Shown in pieces: positions 32,158 through 41,520 of a DNA stretch of 64,000 nucleotides (positions are counted from its first letter, which is position 1; each line of letters begins with the position of its first letter). The stretch is from NCBI RefSeq assembly GCF_003610995.1, contig NZ_CP032543.1:7006001-7070000 (forward strand), written 5' to 3'. This DNA is from Streptomyces griseus subsp. griseus (GTDB lineage: Bacteria; Actinomycetota; Actinomycetes; Streptomycetales; Streptomycetaceae). The notes under the pieces were generated by a model. The model searched no databases, was not told the origin of the DNA, and saw only the letters and a program-made list of their open reading frames with translations. The translations under genes and the position numbers were made by a program.

Positions 32158-35043
32158 GTGGAGTTCCAGGTGCTCGGGCCGCTTGAGGTTCGGGCCGACG
32201 GCAACCGCGTGCCGTTAGCGGGTGCCCGACGCCAGCGGCTGCTGGCAGGCCTGCTCACGGCCCCCAATTCGATGGTGCCGATGGGCCGACTGATCGAGGC
32301 GGTCTTCGGGGACGAGCCACCGGATACAGCGGTGAAGCAGGTGCAGAACTCCGTGTCGGTGCTGCGGGAGCGCCTGCACGACAGCGAGCGGCTGCTCATC
32401 GTCACCGAGGAGTCCGGCTACCGGATCTGCGTCCGTGAGAACGAACTCGACTCGCTCCAGTTCACTACGAGGCTCGCCGAGAGCCGCCGCCGCGCAGCAG
32501 AAGACGACCTCGACGGGGCCATCAGCATGATCGGGTCGGCTCTGGGCCTGTGGCGTGGGCCGGCCCTGGACGGGCTGGGAAGCGAGGCACTGATGGGTCC
32601 GGCCGCCCGGCTGGAGGAGCAGCGGCTCGGCGCTCTGGAACTGTGCGCGAGATGGCGGCTGGAATTCGGGCAGCACCAGGAAGTCGTCGATGAGCTCAGC
32701 GACCTCGCCCTCTCGCATCCCCTGCGTGAGGGCCTGCACGCGCAGCTCATCACCGCACTCGACCGATGCGGGCGGCGTGCCGAGGCGCTGCACGCCTTCC
32801 ATCGGCTGAGTACGTCGCTCGTCCAAGAACTCGGAGTCGGCCCGGGAGCTGGCCTGCAGCGTCTGCACGAACAGATCCTGGCGGGACACTCCCAGCCCGG
32901 CCGGCCGCCTCGCCCCCGCCGGGGCGACAGCACCAGGCCCGTTACGACCCTGCCCACCCCCCGGACCGCCGCCGCCACGTCCGCGTCCCCCGCGCCGAGA
33001 CAGCTACCGCACGCCATCCGCGACTTCACCGGTCGCACCGACCATCTGGCGGCCCTCGATGCTCTGCTCCCGCCGGGGGGTGAGGAGCTGGGTAGCGGGC
33101 AGGCGGTGGTGATCTCCGCGCTCGACGGTTCGGGTGGCGTGGGCAAGACGACCCTCGCGGTGTACTGGGCCCACCGGGTCCAGCACCGGTTCCCCGACGG
33201 AACACTCCACACTGACCTGCGCGGGTACGGGCCCGGCAGGCCCGCCACCGCGGCCGAGGTCCTCGACGACTTCCTCGTCGCGCTCGGTGTCCCTCCGGCG
33301 GCCGTACCGGCCGGGACCGGCGCCCGCTCCGGGCTCTACCGCACCATGGCCGCCGGACGGCGCATACTCATCGTCCTGGACAACGCCAACAGCTCCGAGC
33401 AAGTGAGAGCACTGTTACCGGGAACCCCTGGGTGCATGGTGCTGGTGACCAGCCGGGACAGCCTGAGCGGCCTGGTCGTCACTGAAGCAGCCCACCGGCT
33501 CACCGTCGACGTGCTGACCAACTCCGAGGCAACGGCCCTGGTCGTCGGCATCATCGGTCCCCACCGCGCCGCGACGGAATCCTCCGCGGTCGACGACCTC
33601 GTCGGCCTGTGCGCCGGGCTGCCGCTGGCCCTGCGCATCGCCGCCGGGCGCGCAGCCGCCCACCCGAACATCACCGTCGCCGACATCGTCGCCGAACTCA
33701 CCGACGAGGACTCCGCCCTCGACGCGCTGAGCCGGAACCAGGACCCCCGGGCGGCGGTCCGCACCGTGTTCACCTGGTCCTACGACCAACTCACCCCGCC
33801 CCAGGCCCGCCTCTTCCGGCACCTGGGCCTCCACCCCGGCCCGGACATCTCCACACCCGCGGCCGCAGCCCTCGCCGGCCTGACACCCCGAGAAGCCCGA
33901 TCCCTGCTCAGCGCGCTGGCCGACGCCCACCTCATCGAACCCGTCGCCCGCGACCGCTACCGCTTCCACGACCTCCTGCGGGCCTACGCAGCCGAACTCG
34001 CCCACCACCGCGATACCGAGCGGGACCACCAACACGCCCGTGAAGCGGTCCTCACCTGGTACACCCACACCGCCCACACCGCCGACCGCCAGATCTACCC
34101 CACCTGCACCCGCCTGACGACCACCCTCATCACGCCCCCTCACCCCCACCCCCATACTGACCGGGACCGGGCATGGGACTGGCTGACCACCGAGCGGACC
34201 AACCTCGTCGCCGCGCTCCACCACGCCGTCGACCACCGCCTCGACCAACACGCCGTGCAACTCATCGACGCCCTCGGCTTCCTCGTACTCACAGGCGCAT
34301 GGGAGGACCGCATCAGCACCGCCACAGCAGCCCTTCACTCCGCACGGCGGACCGGCGCACCAGAACAGGAAGCCAACGTCCTCCTCGCCCGCGGAGAAGC
34401 ACTGGCCCACCTACGCCGCCCCGAAGCCGAACCCGACCTCACCCACGCCGCCACCCTCGCCCAGGACACCGGCAACATCCACCTCCAGATCGCCGCACGC
34501 ACCGAACTCGGCCAGGTCACGCGCCGCCAGAACCGTCTCACCGAAGCGCTCCGGCACTTCGAGAACGCACTCACACTCAGCCGCGGATTCGGCCCCGGAC
34601 GATGGGAAGCGGTCACGGAAGGCAACCTCGCCGACCTCCACGCCGACCTCGGCAACCATCACCAGGCCATCGACCACGGCACCCGCAGCGCGCGCCTGCG
34701 CCGCGCCATCGGCGACACCGACGGAGAGGCCTGCGCCCTCGCCACCGTGGCCAGAGGCTGGCAAGGCACCGGCGACCACCACACAGCCCTCACCCACGCC
34801 CGGCACGCGGTCGACCTCGGCCGCACATCCATCGGATCCCACGAGGAGACACTCGCCCGGCCGCTGACGATCCTGGCCACCTCACTCCATCACCTCGGGC
34901 ACGCGGCCGAAGCCGTCGCCTGCTGGAGAGAGGCAGCCCAGATCTACGCCGACAAGGGACTGGACGCCGACGCCAACGCGCTACACCGGCACATCCGGAC
35001 CGCGACTCCACCCCCCAACAACAGCGTGCCAACGCCATGGTGA
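32158..35043 (+). CDS. AfsR/SARP family regulator with NB-ARC and TPR domains
   Basis: A 961-residue transcription factor. SARP winged helix (about 1-90, starting VEFQVLGPLEVRADG), bacterial activation domain (about 95-240, ARLEEQRLGALELCARWRLE), Pro/Arg/Thr-rich linker. The NB-ARC ATPase follows (about 285-560: GSGGVGKTTLA P-loop, RRILIVLDNAN Walker B, VLVTSRD, LCAGLPLALRIAAG), and then TPR repeats to the end. Such proteins activate antibiotic clusters by binding direct repeats. GTG 32158 is preferred (family start, GAGGAAGAGG upstream); GTG 32128, 7 bp behind a -10-like TATGCT, could give a leaderless longer form. No biosynthetic cluster adjoins it here. Confidence 0.9.
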   Translation: MEFQVLGPLEVRADGNRVPLAGARRQRLLAGLLTAPNSMVPMGRLIEAVFGDEPPDTAVKQVQNSVSVLRERLHDSERLLIVTEESGYRICVRENELDSLQFTTRLAESRRRAAEDDLDGAISMIGSALGLWRGPALDGLGSEALMGPAARLEEQRLGALELCARWRLEFGQHQEVVDELSDLALSHPLREGLHAQLITALDRCGRRAEALHAFHRLSTSLVQELGVGPGAGLQRLHEQILAGHSQPGRPPRPRRGDSTRPVTTLPTPRTAAATSASPAPRQLPHAIRDFTGRTDHLAALDALLPPGGEELGSGQAVVISALDGSGGVGKTTLAVYWAHRVQHRFPDGTLHTDLRGYGPGRPATAAEVLDDFLVALGVPPAAVPAGTGARSGLYRTMAAGRRILIVLDNANSSEQVRALLPGTPGCMVLVTSRDSLSGLVVTEAAHRLTVDVLTNSEATALVVGIIGPHRAATESSAVDDLVGLCAGLPLALRIAAGRAAAHPNITVADIVAELTDEDSALDALSRNQDPRAAVRTVFTWSYDQLTPPQARLFRHLGLHPGPDISTPAAAALAGLTPREARSLLSALADAHLIEPVARDRYRFHDLLRAYAAELAHHRDTERDHQHAREAVLTWYTHTAHTADRQIYPTCTRLTTTLITPPHPHPHTDRDRAWDWLTTERTNLVAALHHAVDHRLDQHAVQLIDALGFLVLTGAWEDRISTATAALHSARRTGAPEQEANVLLARGEALAHLRRPEAEPDLTHAATLAQDTGNIHLQIAARTELGQVTRRQNRLTEALRHFENALTLSRGFGPGRWEAVTEGNLADLHADLGNHHQAIDHGTRSARLRRAIGDTDGEACALATVARGWQGTGDHHTALTHARHAVDLGRTSIGSHEETLARPLTILATSLHHLGHAAEAVACWREAAQIYADKGLDADANALHRHIRTATPPPNNSVPTPW

Positions 35044-35083
35044 ACAGCACTCCGCGGCTCGGGTGGAACGTACGTCCCTTACC

Positions 35084-35235
35084 GGGACCATCCCCGTGCG
35101 TACGGGGAGCAGCGTCCTGGATATGCAGGTGTACACCGGGGGCAGCCGTTCCCCGCGCCCGCAGGGATGTTCCGTTCGGGACGACTCCGGGTCGCTCCGC
35201 GGCCTGGTGCTCCCCGCCGACGCGGGGATGGTCCG
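35084..35235 (+). CRISPR. Relic type I-E CRISPR array, one repeat inverted
   Basis: The repeat at 35207-35235 is a good Streptomyces type I-E repeat (TGCTCCCCGC core, GCGGGGATGGTCC end). A degenerate copy at 35146-35174 lies exactly 61 bp upstream, leaving a 32-nt spacer (35175-35206). A third repeat at 35084-35112 matches the same consensus on the minus strand. It is separated from the second by 33 bases. A weaker inverted fragment may sit at 35311-35337. No leader or cas genes are nearby, so this looks like a rearranged remnant. Confidence 0.7.
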
Positions 35236-35957
35236 GCTCGGACACATAGGTCACGAAGTCGCACTGTTCTAGCGGTGTTTGACGGTGTGTCATCCCCAAA
35301 AGGCGGGCGGTCGCCCTCACCTGTACGGGCGGAGCACGGAGGCGTGGCGAAGTCGTTCATCGAGTTGGCTGCTCAACGTCAGGGCACGGCCGAGGTAGCT
35401 GCTGACGCGACGCGTGCGGATGTGGAGCTCGAAGCTGTCTCTGCGGTCCGTCAGGGTGAGGCGGTCGAGGAGGTCTCCGAAGTCTCAGGCATCGATGCCG
35501 CTGATCCCCGGTATGTGGAAAAGGCCGCAGGAGATTTGCCGCAGGGCTGAGAGCACTACCGCCTTTGGATGCCCGGAAAGCCGCAGTAGCCTTCCGGTCT
35601 TGGCGGCCATGGCGGCCATGGCGGCCTTGGCTCGGCCCAACAGCCGGTTACGGTGCCGCCTGCGTTCCCCGGTGGCGCGGGGCCCCTCAGTGCGGCCTGG
35701 CGCGTCCCCTCAGTGTCATCGGCTAATGGCTCTGTCGATCTGAGGGGGTGGGACAACAGTTCTCTTGGACTCGCGCCGTAGGTGAGGAGTCGTAACACGG
35801 CGCAGCGTCGCCGGAGGTGCTGGTCACTGCCCCGGGCACACCGCCTGGTGGAAGGCGGCCTGCGGCGGCCGCGTGGTCCTGGACTTCTCCTTCGCCCGTT
35901 TCCAGCCGTGCACTGGGCCATGTTCGCGGTGCCGGCGGCCCGGCCTGTGCTGCCGTC
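35236..35957. other. Gene-poor stretch beyond the CRISPR relic
   Basis: About 720 bp without a supported gene. A plus-strand frame from a GTG at about 35343 to 35550 (KSFIELAAQRQGTAEVAADA) has an acceptable ribosome site but no recognisable family, and minus-strand frames are broken. A run of the unit GGCGGCCAT (about 35602-35630) is a short tandem repeat. Confidence 0.4.
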
Positions 35958-36329
35958 TCACCGGGGATTGGGCTGGTCGGGCAGCTGGGCCAGGGCGAGT
36001 GGCAGGGTGTTCTGGGTGTTGAAGAGTTCTTCGAGACCGGTGCGGTGCAGTCGGCGGGCGAAGCTGCCGGTGGCGGGGTTGATCAGGACGAGGCCTTCTA
36101 GGGAGGCGTGAGCCTGGATGAGGGCGCCGAGGAGGACTTCGTCGCCGAAGTCCAGGCCGGTGAGGTCGACCACGAGCGGGCGTTCCGTGGCCGCGGCGTC
36201 GTGGAACGCCTGCTCCAGCGCAGGTGTGTTCCACGCTCCGGTGCTGCCGAGCAGAGCCAGGACGCATGCGTGCGGACGGGTGTACTCGGTGATCCTGACG
36301 AGCAGACCATCGAGTCGGCGTTCCTGCAT
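35958..36329 (-). CDS. STAS-domain protein (anti-sigma-factor-antagonist-like)
   Basis: A 123-residue protein with a STAS fold: EYTRPHACVLALLGSTGAWN (N-terminal strands), ALEQAFHDAAATERPLVVDLTGLDFGDEVLLGALIQ (core strand and following helix), then LVLINPATGSFARRLHRTGLEELF. In SpoIIAA-type antagonists the switch Ser/Thr follows the DLxxxxFxDSxG strand. Here the segment reads DLTGLDFGDEVLL, lacking that Ser, so phospho-switching may be altered. ATG 36329 has GAAGG upstream. It lies 85 bp downstream of a GAF-SpoIIE phosphatase, fitting a partner-switching module. Confidence 0.78.
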   Translation of the reverse strand: MQERRLDGLLVRITEYTRPHACVLALLGSTGAWNTPALEQAFHDAAATERPLVVDLTGLDFGDEVLLGALIQAHASLEGLVLINPATGSFARRLHRTGLEELFNTQNTLPLALAQLPDQPNPR

Positions 36330-36414
36330 GTCATGTGCCTTCTGTCCGATGTGGCGCTGTTCATGTGCTTTTTGCGCCGGGAGTAGGCACGGCTGCCGCT
36401 CGTCCGTTCGGGGA

Positions 36415-37827
36415 TCAGGGTCTGGGGGGCACTCGCAGGGAGAGGAGGGCGGTGTCGTCGCTGGCCCATCCGCCGTGGTGACCGGCCAGGATGTCGGCGA
36501 TGTGGGCGTTGGTGTCACCCGCGTCCATGCCGCGGGTGTCGGCGAGGGCTTCGGCCAGGGCCTCCTCGTCGAAGATCGGCCGGTGGGGCAGGGGCTTGCT
36601 GGGGTCGGGGCGCGCTTCGCAGGCGCCGTCGGTGTAGAGGAACAGCAGGTCGTCCGGGGCGAGGCGGAAGCGGACATCGGTGAGGCGGACGGTGGGCATG
36701 ACCCCGAGGAGGGTGCCGGGCAGGCCGGTGGGCTGGACGCGGCCGTCGGCCCGGCGGATGAGTGCGGGAGGATGGCCGGCCAGGCAGAGCCGGCCGGCCG
36801 CCCCGGCAGGGGTCGTGCGGAAGGTCGCCTGGACGGCGGTGAGGAAACGCGGTGCGCGCTGGGCGCGCATGGCGGTGTTGAGCCGGTCCAGGACCTCGGC
36901 GGGCGAGAGGTGGTCACCGGCGTCGGCGCGCAGGGTGTAGCGGGCCAGGGCGGTCACCTTCGCCGCTTCGAGGCCCTTGCCGCAGACGTCTCCCATCACG
37001 GCGGTCCACCACGGCCCGCGGGCGTTGAAGAGGTCGTAGAAGTCACCCACGACCTCGATGTCACCGGTGGCGGCCAGATAACGGGCCGAGGCATCCATCC
37101 CCGGCACCGGACGCAGCACCGGAGGCAGCAGGCTTTCCTGAAGGCTGCGGGCCAGACCCTGTGAGACCGACAGTGCGCGGTTGGCGGTGGCCAGAGCGCT
37201 CTGCGCGGTGCTCAGCGAGATCCGCAGGTTGATCTCGTTGCTCACCGCCCGGGCCAGGGTGGCGAGCGTCTCCAGTTCCTGGGGCTGCCACTGGCGTGGG
37301 TTCGCGTCGATGACGCACATGGTCCCGATGGCGTGCCCGTCGGTGGTGACGATCGGGAACCCGGCCCAGGATCCGACCCCCCACGGCCCGATCGCCTGGT
37401 GCCCCGCCGTCCGCGGGTCCTTCGCCGCGTCCTCCACGACGAAGGGGCCGTTCGCCCCGACGGCGAAGTAGCAGAAGCTCTCCCCGACCCCGTTCTGCCA
37501 CTGCTCCGACCCGCCGTACGGCAGGTGCGGCACCGACTTCCAGTAGGTCCGAGCGCCTCCCACGAACGTGATCGCGGAGATCGCAGCACCCGTGACCGAT
37601 ACCGCCAGCCTGGCCAGGTCGTCGAAAACCTGCTCCGGAGCGCTGCCGACCATGCCGCTGGCCTCCAGCGCGGCCAGCCGCGCAGGGTCGGACAACACCG
37701 TCGGCAGCCCGTCATCCCGCATCCCCTCGGGATACTCCACCACGCCCAACGACTCGCCCTCTTTCCCCGGCTCCCCGCAGGAGCCCGCGAGCCACCCAAC
37801 CACAGCTTGAACGGCCCCGTCACCCAC
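36415..37827 (-). CDS. GAF-SpoIIE (PP2C-type) serine phosphatase
   Basis: A 470-residue regulator. The N-terminal GAF sensor (about 55-190) includes FVGGARTYWKSVPHLPYGG, GESFCYFAV, WAGFPIVTTDGHAIGTMCVID. A short coiled linker ends SLQESLLPPVLRPVPGM. The SpoIIE/PP2C domain (about 230-470) has the metal Asp in VGDFYDLF and MGDVCGKGLEAA, LFLYTDGACEAR, and the C-terminal SDDTALLSLRV. It would dephosphorylate STAS anti-anti-sigma proteins such as the one downstream. GTG 37827 is preferred because a G-rich run precedes it; 37848 is possible. Confidence 0.85.
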   Translation of the reverse strand: MGDGAVQAVVGWLAGSCGEPGKEGESLGVVEYPEGMRDDGLPTVLSDPARLAALEASGMVGSAPEQVFDDLARLAVSVTGAAISAITFVGGARTYWKSVPHLPYGGSEQWQNGVGESFCYFAVGANGPFVVEDAAKDPRTAGHQAIGPWGVGSWAGFPIVTTDGHAIGTMCVIDANPRQWQPQELETLATLARAVSNEINLRISLSTAQSALATANRALSVSQGLARSLQESLLPPVLRPVPGMDASARYLAATGDIEVVGDFYDLFNARGPWWTAVMGDVCGKGLEAAKVTALARYTLRADAGDHLSPAEVLDRLNTAMRAQRAPRFLTAVQATFRTTPAGAAGRLCLAGHPPALIRRADGRVQPTGLPGTLLGVMPTVRLTDVRFRLAPDDLLFLYTDGACEARPDPSKPLPHRPIFDEEALAEALADTRGMDAGDTNAHIADILAGHHGGWASDDTALLSLRVPPRP

Positions 37828-37859
37828 GGATCCCCCCCCTGTGATCACCGCACGGTCAG

Positions 37860-38310
37860 TGCGTCGTCCCGCTTCGAGCGGCGCGGTGAGGGGTTAGCTA
37901 CGATGGCGGCCGCGGTACGTGCGAAGGGGAGTCGGGGTTCCCCTGCCGACGCCCCCTTGCGGGTGGGTACCGCCCGGTGGAACCTGGGCCACGTCCTGCT
38001 CGCCCAGCTCGGCAGCGAACATGACGCGGCCGACGTCGCGATGGACACCTCCCACGACCTCGCCGCCCTGGACGCCCCTGGCGGGGCGGCACTCGGGGGT
38101 GCACTGGAAGTTGGTTGCGGTCGTTGCAGAGGCACGGTCCCGCCGCCCGTGGGCGGCCCGGGAACGCCTCGCCGCCGCCGCGGTGCCGCTCGCCCGGCAG
38201 ACCGGCGAGAGCAATGTGCACTGGACCGTGTTCGCCCCCACCAACGTGATGCCGCACGCCCTGTACACCCACCTGCTCCGCTCTGCCGCCCCAGTAGACA
38301 GCACGGCGAC
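37860..38310 (+). pseudogene. Fragment of an XRE/TPR-type regulator, frameshifted
   Basis: Plus-strand pieces in two frames resemble the C-terminal TPR part of Streptomyces XRE regulators: ARWNLGHVLLAQLGSEHDAADVAM in one frame, then WAARERLAAAAVPLARQTGESN followed by VHWTVFAPTNVMPHAL in another. The DNA-binding N-terminus is absent and the frame is broken near 38090, so this is a remnant. It is flanked by the phosphatase gene and a secreted-protein gene. Confidence 0.55.
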
Positions 38311-38436
38311 CGCGCCCCGTGAACGACCGAGTCACAGGCTGCTCAGCTCAGCGTTGGACGCGGTCGTTCACGGACAGGACGGAGGGGCCCGGCGGGCCCT
38401 CTGCGATGGTTGGCGGGCGGACGACTCTCCTGGGGG

Positions 38437-39222
38437 TTACTTCACGTCGACGTAGTCCGCCGCGGAGGTGACCGCCGGGGTGGTGGACGTGCCCGCGAAG
38501 GAGTAGCGGAAGTAGCCGTCCGCCGTGGCCTTCGTCGTCGTCCTCACGTTGCCCTTGCTGTCCGTCGTGACGGTCTTGAGGGTCTTGTAGGTGCTGGTTC
38601 CCTTCTTCTTGAACTGGAGCTTCACCGGCTGCTTGGTGTAGCCCCCGTACTTGTAGGTCTGCCAGTTGGCGCGGGTCAGGGCGCCCGTGACGGTGATCGT
38701 CTTGTTCTTCTTCACCGGTTCCGGCGAGGCGTTGACCGTCAGCCTGGAGTTGCGCAGGACCTTCGCCTTCGCGGCGGAATCCTTGGTGTAGTAGTCACCG
38801 TCGTTGGCCAGGACGTGGGCTCTCACGGTCCAGGTCCCGGCCGTGGTGTTGTCCAGGTGGATACGGGGGTTCATTTTCAGCGTGTGGGTGCAGGTGGTCG
38901 TGGTGAAGCTCTGGCGCACGCACTTTCCCGCAATGTCGTCGGGGATGACGAGACCGTAATAGTCGCCGTTCGGCAGGGGCGTGTGCCCCATGACCGGGAA
39001 GGTATTTCCGACCTCGATGCCCGAGTTGTCCGTGGCGGTCACCACGATGGTGAACGTCTTCACGGCCGTGGTTCCCAGGACGATGTCCTTCCCCCCGTTG
39101 ACGACTACCTTCGTGATCCTGATGTCGCCCGAGAAGTCATCCGCCTGGGCGGTCCCTCCAGCCGTGAGCATGGACAGGGCGAGTGCCCCGGCGAAGCCTG
39201 CCACAGCGGTGCGTTGACGCAT
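38437..39222 (-). CDS. Secreted Ig-like-domain protein of unknown function
   Basis: A 261-residue exported protein: signal peptide MRQRTAVAGFAGALALSMLT.. cleaved near AQADD. It is followed by two beta-sandwich modules. The first is about 30-155 (FSGDIRITKVVVNGGKDIVL, FTIVVTATDNSGIE, GTWTVRAHVLANDGDYYTKD). The second is about 160-261 (SRLTVNASPEPVKKNKTITVTG, TTDSKGNVRTTTKATADGYF, FAGTSTTPAV). This two-module layout is common in Streptomyces secreted proteins, sometimes loosely labelled calcium-binding. ATG 39222 has GGGAGA upstream. Function is unknown. Confidence 0.8.
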   Translation of the reverse strand: MRQRTAVAGFAGALALSMLTAGGTAQADDFSGDIRITKVVVNGGKDIVLGTTAVKTFTIVVTATDNSGIEVGNTFPVMGHTPLPNGDYYGLVIPDDIAGKCVRQSFTTTTCTHTLKMNPRIHLDNTTAGTWTVRAHVLANDGDYYTKDSAAKAKVLRNSRLTVNASPEPVKKNKTITVTGALTRANWQTYKYGGYTKQPVKLQFKKKGTSTYKTLKTVTTDSKGNVRTTTKATADGYFRYSFAGTSTTPAVTSAADYVDVK

Positions 39223-39481
39223 GAAGTTGTTTCTCCCAAGCTCCAGGGCCCCGGGAACATCCCGAGGCAGGTTTGCCAGCGCCCACCCGGCACGCGGGTG
39301 GCGAGGACATGACCACCGAGTGGCAGGAATGGTTGCCCTTACACGCCTCGTTCGCTCCCGAGCGGGTATCAGGAGGTCCTGGCCCCGGAGCGACCAACCC
39401 ATCGAGGCTCTGCCGATTCCCCACCCCTGGCAGAGCACGCGCTCCGGGGCCGGTGTCTCAGCCCCCTCGTGGTGTGGGTGC

Positions 39482-40078
39482 ATGCCCAGCCGCTGCTGGG
39501 CGCCGCCCGCGCCCTATGACCTGCCCCGTACCCTGCGGGTGCTGCGGCGAGGACGGAGCGACCCCGCCTGCCTACAGGAGGCCGACGGGACCTGGTGGCG
39601 AACTTCCCGCACCACCAAAGGCCCGGTGACCCTGCGGATCACCGACCACCCGGACGCCACCACCGGGCGGCTGATCACCGGCACGGCATGGGGCCCCGGC
39701 GACGACTGGGCCCTGGGACAGCTCCCTGCCCTGCTCGGTGCCGACGACGACACTCAGGACTCCAGCGAGTACGGACGCGTCATCGTGCCCGGGGACGCAA
39801 CCCGATGCGGTACCCGAATCGTCGTCTGCCTGAGCGAGTTCGGCTCAGTTGCCCTGGTCTGCGCCGACGACCCGGGCGCCGTCTTCGGAACGGATGAGGC
39901 CCAGACCGAGGGCGAGCCGGACGGCGCGGATCTTGCCAAGGCCAACCGGGTGCTGGTCGAGCTTGGCTATGTCGTGGTTGCCGAGGAACTGCTGGAGAGC
40001 GACTACGACGGGCCGAGCCGACTGCCCTGGCACGTTCAGCGGCCCAGCTGGTCAGATCGCTTCTTCGGCGTCTTTTGA
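39482..40078 (+). pseudogene. Chimeric ORF: AlkA N-terminus joined to an unrelated C-terminus
   Basis: An uninterrupted 198-codon frame whose first ~90 residues (PPAPYDLPRTLRVLRRGRSDP, ITGTAWGPGDDWALGQLPALL) are the N-terminal domain of actinobacterial AlkA/DNA-3-methyladenine glycosylase II. It then switches near residue 90 to a different sequence (SEYGRVIVPGDATRCGTRIV, LGYVVVAEELLESDYDGPSRL). The HhH motif and catalytic Asp of AlkA are missing. The junction near 39750 is a likely deletion scar. Whether the chimera is expressed is unknown. Confidence 0.6.
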
Positions 40079-40089
40079 TGATCCCCGGG

Positions 40090-41141
40090 CAGGGTCAAGC
40101 TAGTGCCGGCCAGGCATTTATCGACCACATCCGACCTGTACTGCAGCATCTTGAGCTTGCGCTTCACGGCGCGGGTGACCTGGCCAAGGTCGGCGGCGGC
40201 CAGGTTCCCGATGTTGCGTTTGACCAGGGGCCAGATGCCCTCCTGCGGGTTGAGGTCCGGGACGTAAGTCGGCAGCTGAAACGGTGAGCCATGAGGCGTT
40301 GGCCTCGAAGAACTCCCTCAGTGGCGCGACCAGGTGCATGCGCAGGTTGTCCCACACAAGCACGATCGGGCTGCCGAGCTGTGTGTGGGCGCGGATGACC
40401 AGGTCGCGCTAGTCCTTCCAGCCGAAGCCCCTCGGTTCGTTCTCGCGGCCCCGTTACTCACGGATCGCGTAGAACAAACGGGACCGCCAACCGGCTTGTA
40501 GCAGGTCATTCCCGCCATGGTCACTCGGCCCGATCCCCGCCCGCGCACGCGGACGAGTCGGGGTGCTGCCCCTGCGGCCCCAGGTCCTGGCAGGCGGCGG
40601 CGTCATCGACTGACCGGCCTCGTCCTCGAAGACCACCCAACCGCTGTTCGCCGCCGCGGTGCCCTTACCCGCGGCCACACCTCTCGTTTCCACAACTCCA
40701 CCGCGTCGTCGTCACGCTCGATCGCACGCCGCGCGGCTGCTGCCAGGACCAGCCATAGCGCCGCAGCAGTCGCCACGTTCCCTCCACGGTGTACGAGACG
40801 ATGAACAGCCGACCGATCGCCGTCTTCACGCGGGCCGGCGTCCACCGCTGGTCAGCCCACCCCTGGGCCAGCGGACCGCGCTCCAACTCCCTCTCCACCC
40901 CCGCCATCTGCGCGTCAGATGGTCGGGGTCGACCGGGTGACCCCATGGAAGCCACTCCGGCGTGGCCGCCCTCGCGCCACTGGCGACGCCAACGCTCCAC
41001 CGACCGTTCCGAGACCCGCAGCATGGCAGCGATCTCCCGGTTCTCCCCGCCAGCCTCGAAGCGCATCACGGCCTGGCGCCGGACCCGCTCCCGCGCATCT
41101 CTCTCGACGTCGGTCAGGCCGCCGCCCTGCGAATATCTCAC
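40090..41141 (-). pseudogene. Broken IS630-type (Tc1/mariner-like) transposase
   Basis: The minus-strand start GTG 41141 gives the N-terminal helix-turn-helix region (VRRQAVMRFEAGGENREIAAML, RVSERSVERWRRQW, then GWADQRWTPARVKTAIG). The catalytic part follows in other frames: GWVVFEDEAGQSMTPPPARTW near 40640, MLVWDNLRMHLVAPLREFFEA near 40360, and LGQVTRAVKRKLKMLQYRS-like sequence near 40170. At least two frameshifts break the gene. No clear terminal inverted repeats were found. Confidence 0.78.
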
Positions 41142-41224
41142 CGAACGAGGACCACTGAGGCCACCTTCACGCTGTCCGGCGAACAGCCCGACATCACCCG
41201 ATCAAGTTCAGTGGCGAGTCGAGT

Positions 41225-41520
41225 GTCGCCGAGAGCTGGGGCTGAGGTCGCGCCGGCTGGCCTTCCACCCGGTGGCGTACTGCTCGAACCGTATCGGGCC
41301 GTACTTCTGGATGCGCTCGGCTCTGTGCTGGTTCTGTGGGCTGTTCTTCCGGGCCTGGTAGACCTCGGCGAGGCGGGCCTTCGCCTTCTCCTGGGGGAAG
41401 AGAAGGTGGCTTCCTCGGCCTGCCGTCCGGCCGCGCTGCGGTAGCGGATCTTGTAATCGTGCGGGCACTTCGGCCATCGGCCTTCAGGGTGCTCGCACTC
41501 CTTGATGAAGCTTCCATGCC
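41225..41520 (-). pseudogene. N-terminal fragment of a tyrosine-recombinase integrase
   Basis: Two minus-strand frames join to form the start of a pSAM2/ICE-type integrase. The first frame has KECEHPEGRWPKCPHDYKIR then YRSAAGRQAEEA (the AP2-like arm-binding start). The second has KAKARLAEVYQARKNSPQNQ then RFEQYATGWKASRRDLSPSS (the SAM-like core-binding domain start). A frameshift near 41390 and truncation after the core-binding start remove the catalytic domain. It abuts the broken IS630 element. Confidence 0.65.

Noticed and set aside
35343..35550. Short ORF with GGAGG-like site downstream of the CRISPR relic
   Set aside because: No recognisable family and only 68 codons in a debris region; described within the gene-poor stretch instead.
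39482..40078. Calling this ORF an intact DNA-3-methyladenine glycosylase
   Set aside because: Only the N-terminal domain is present; HhH motif and catalytic Asp are missing.
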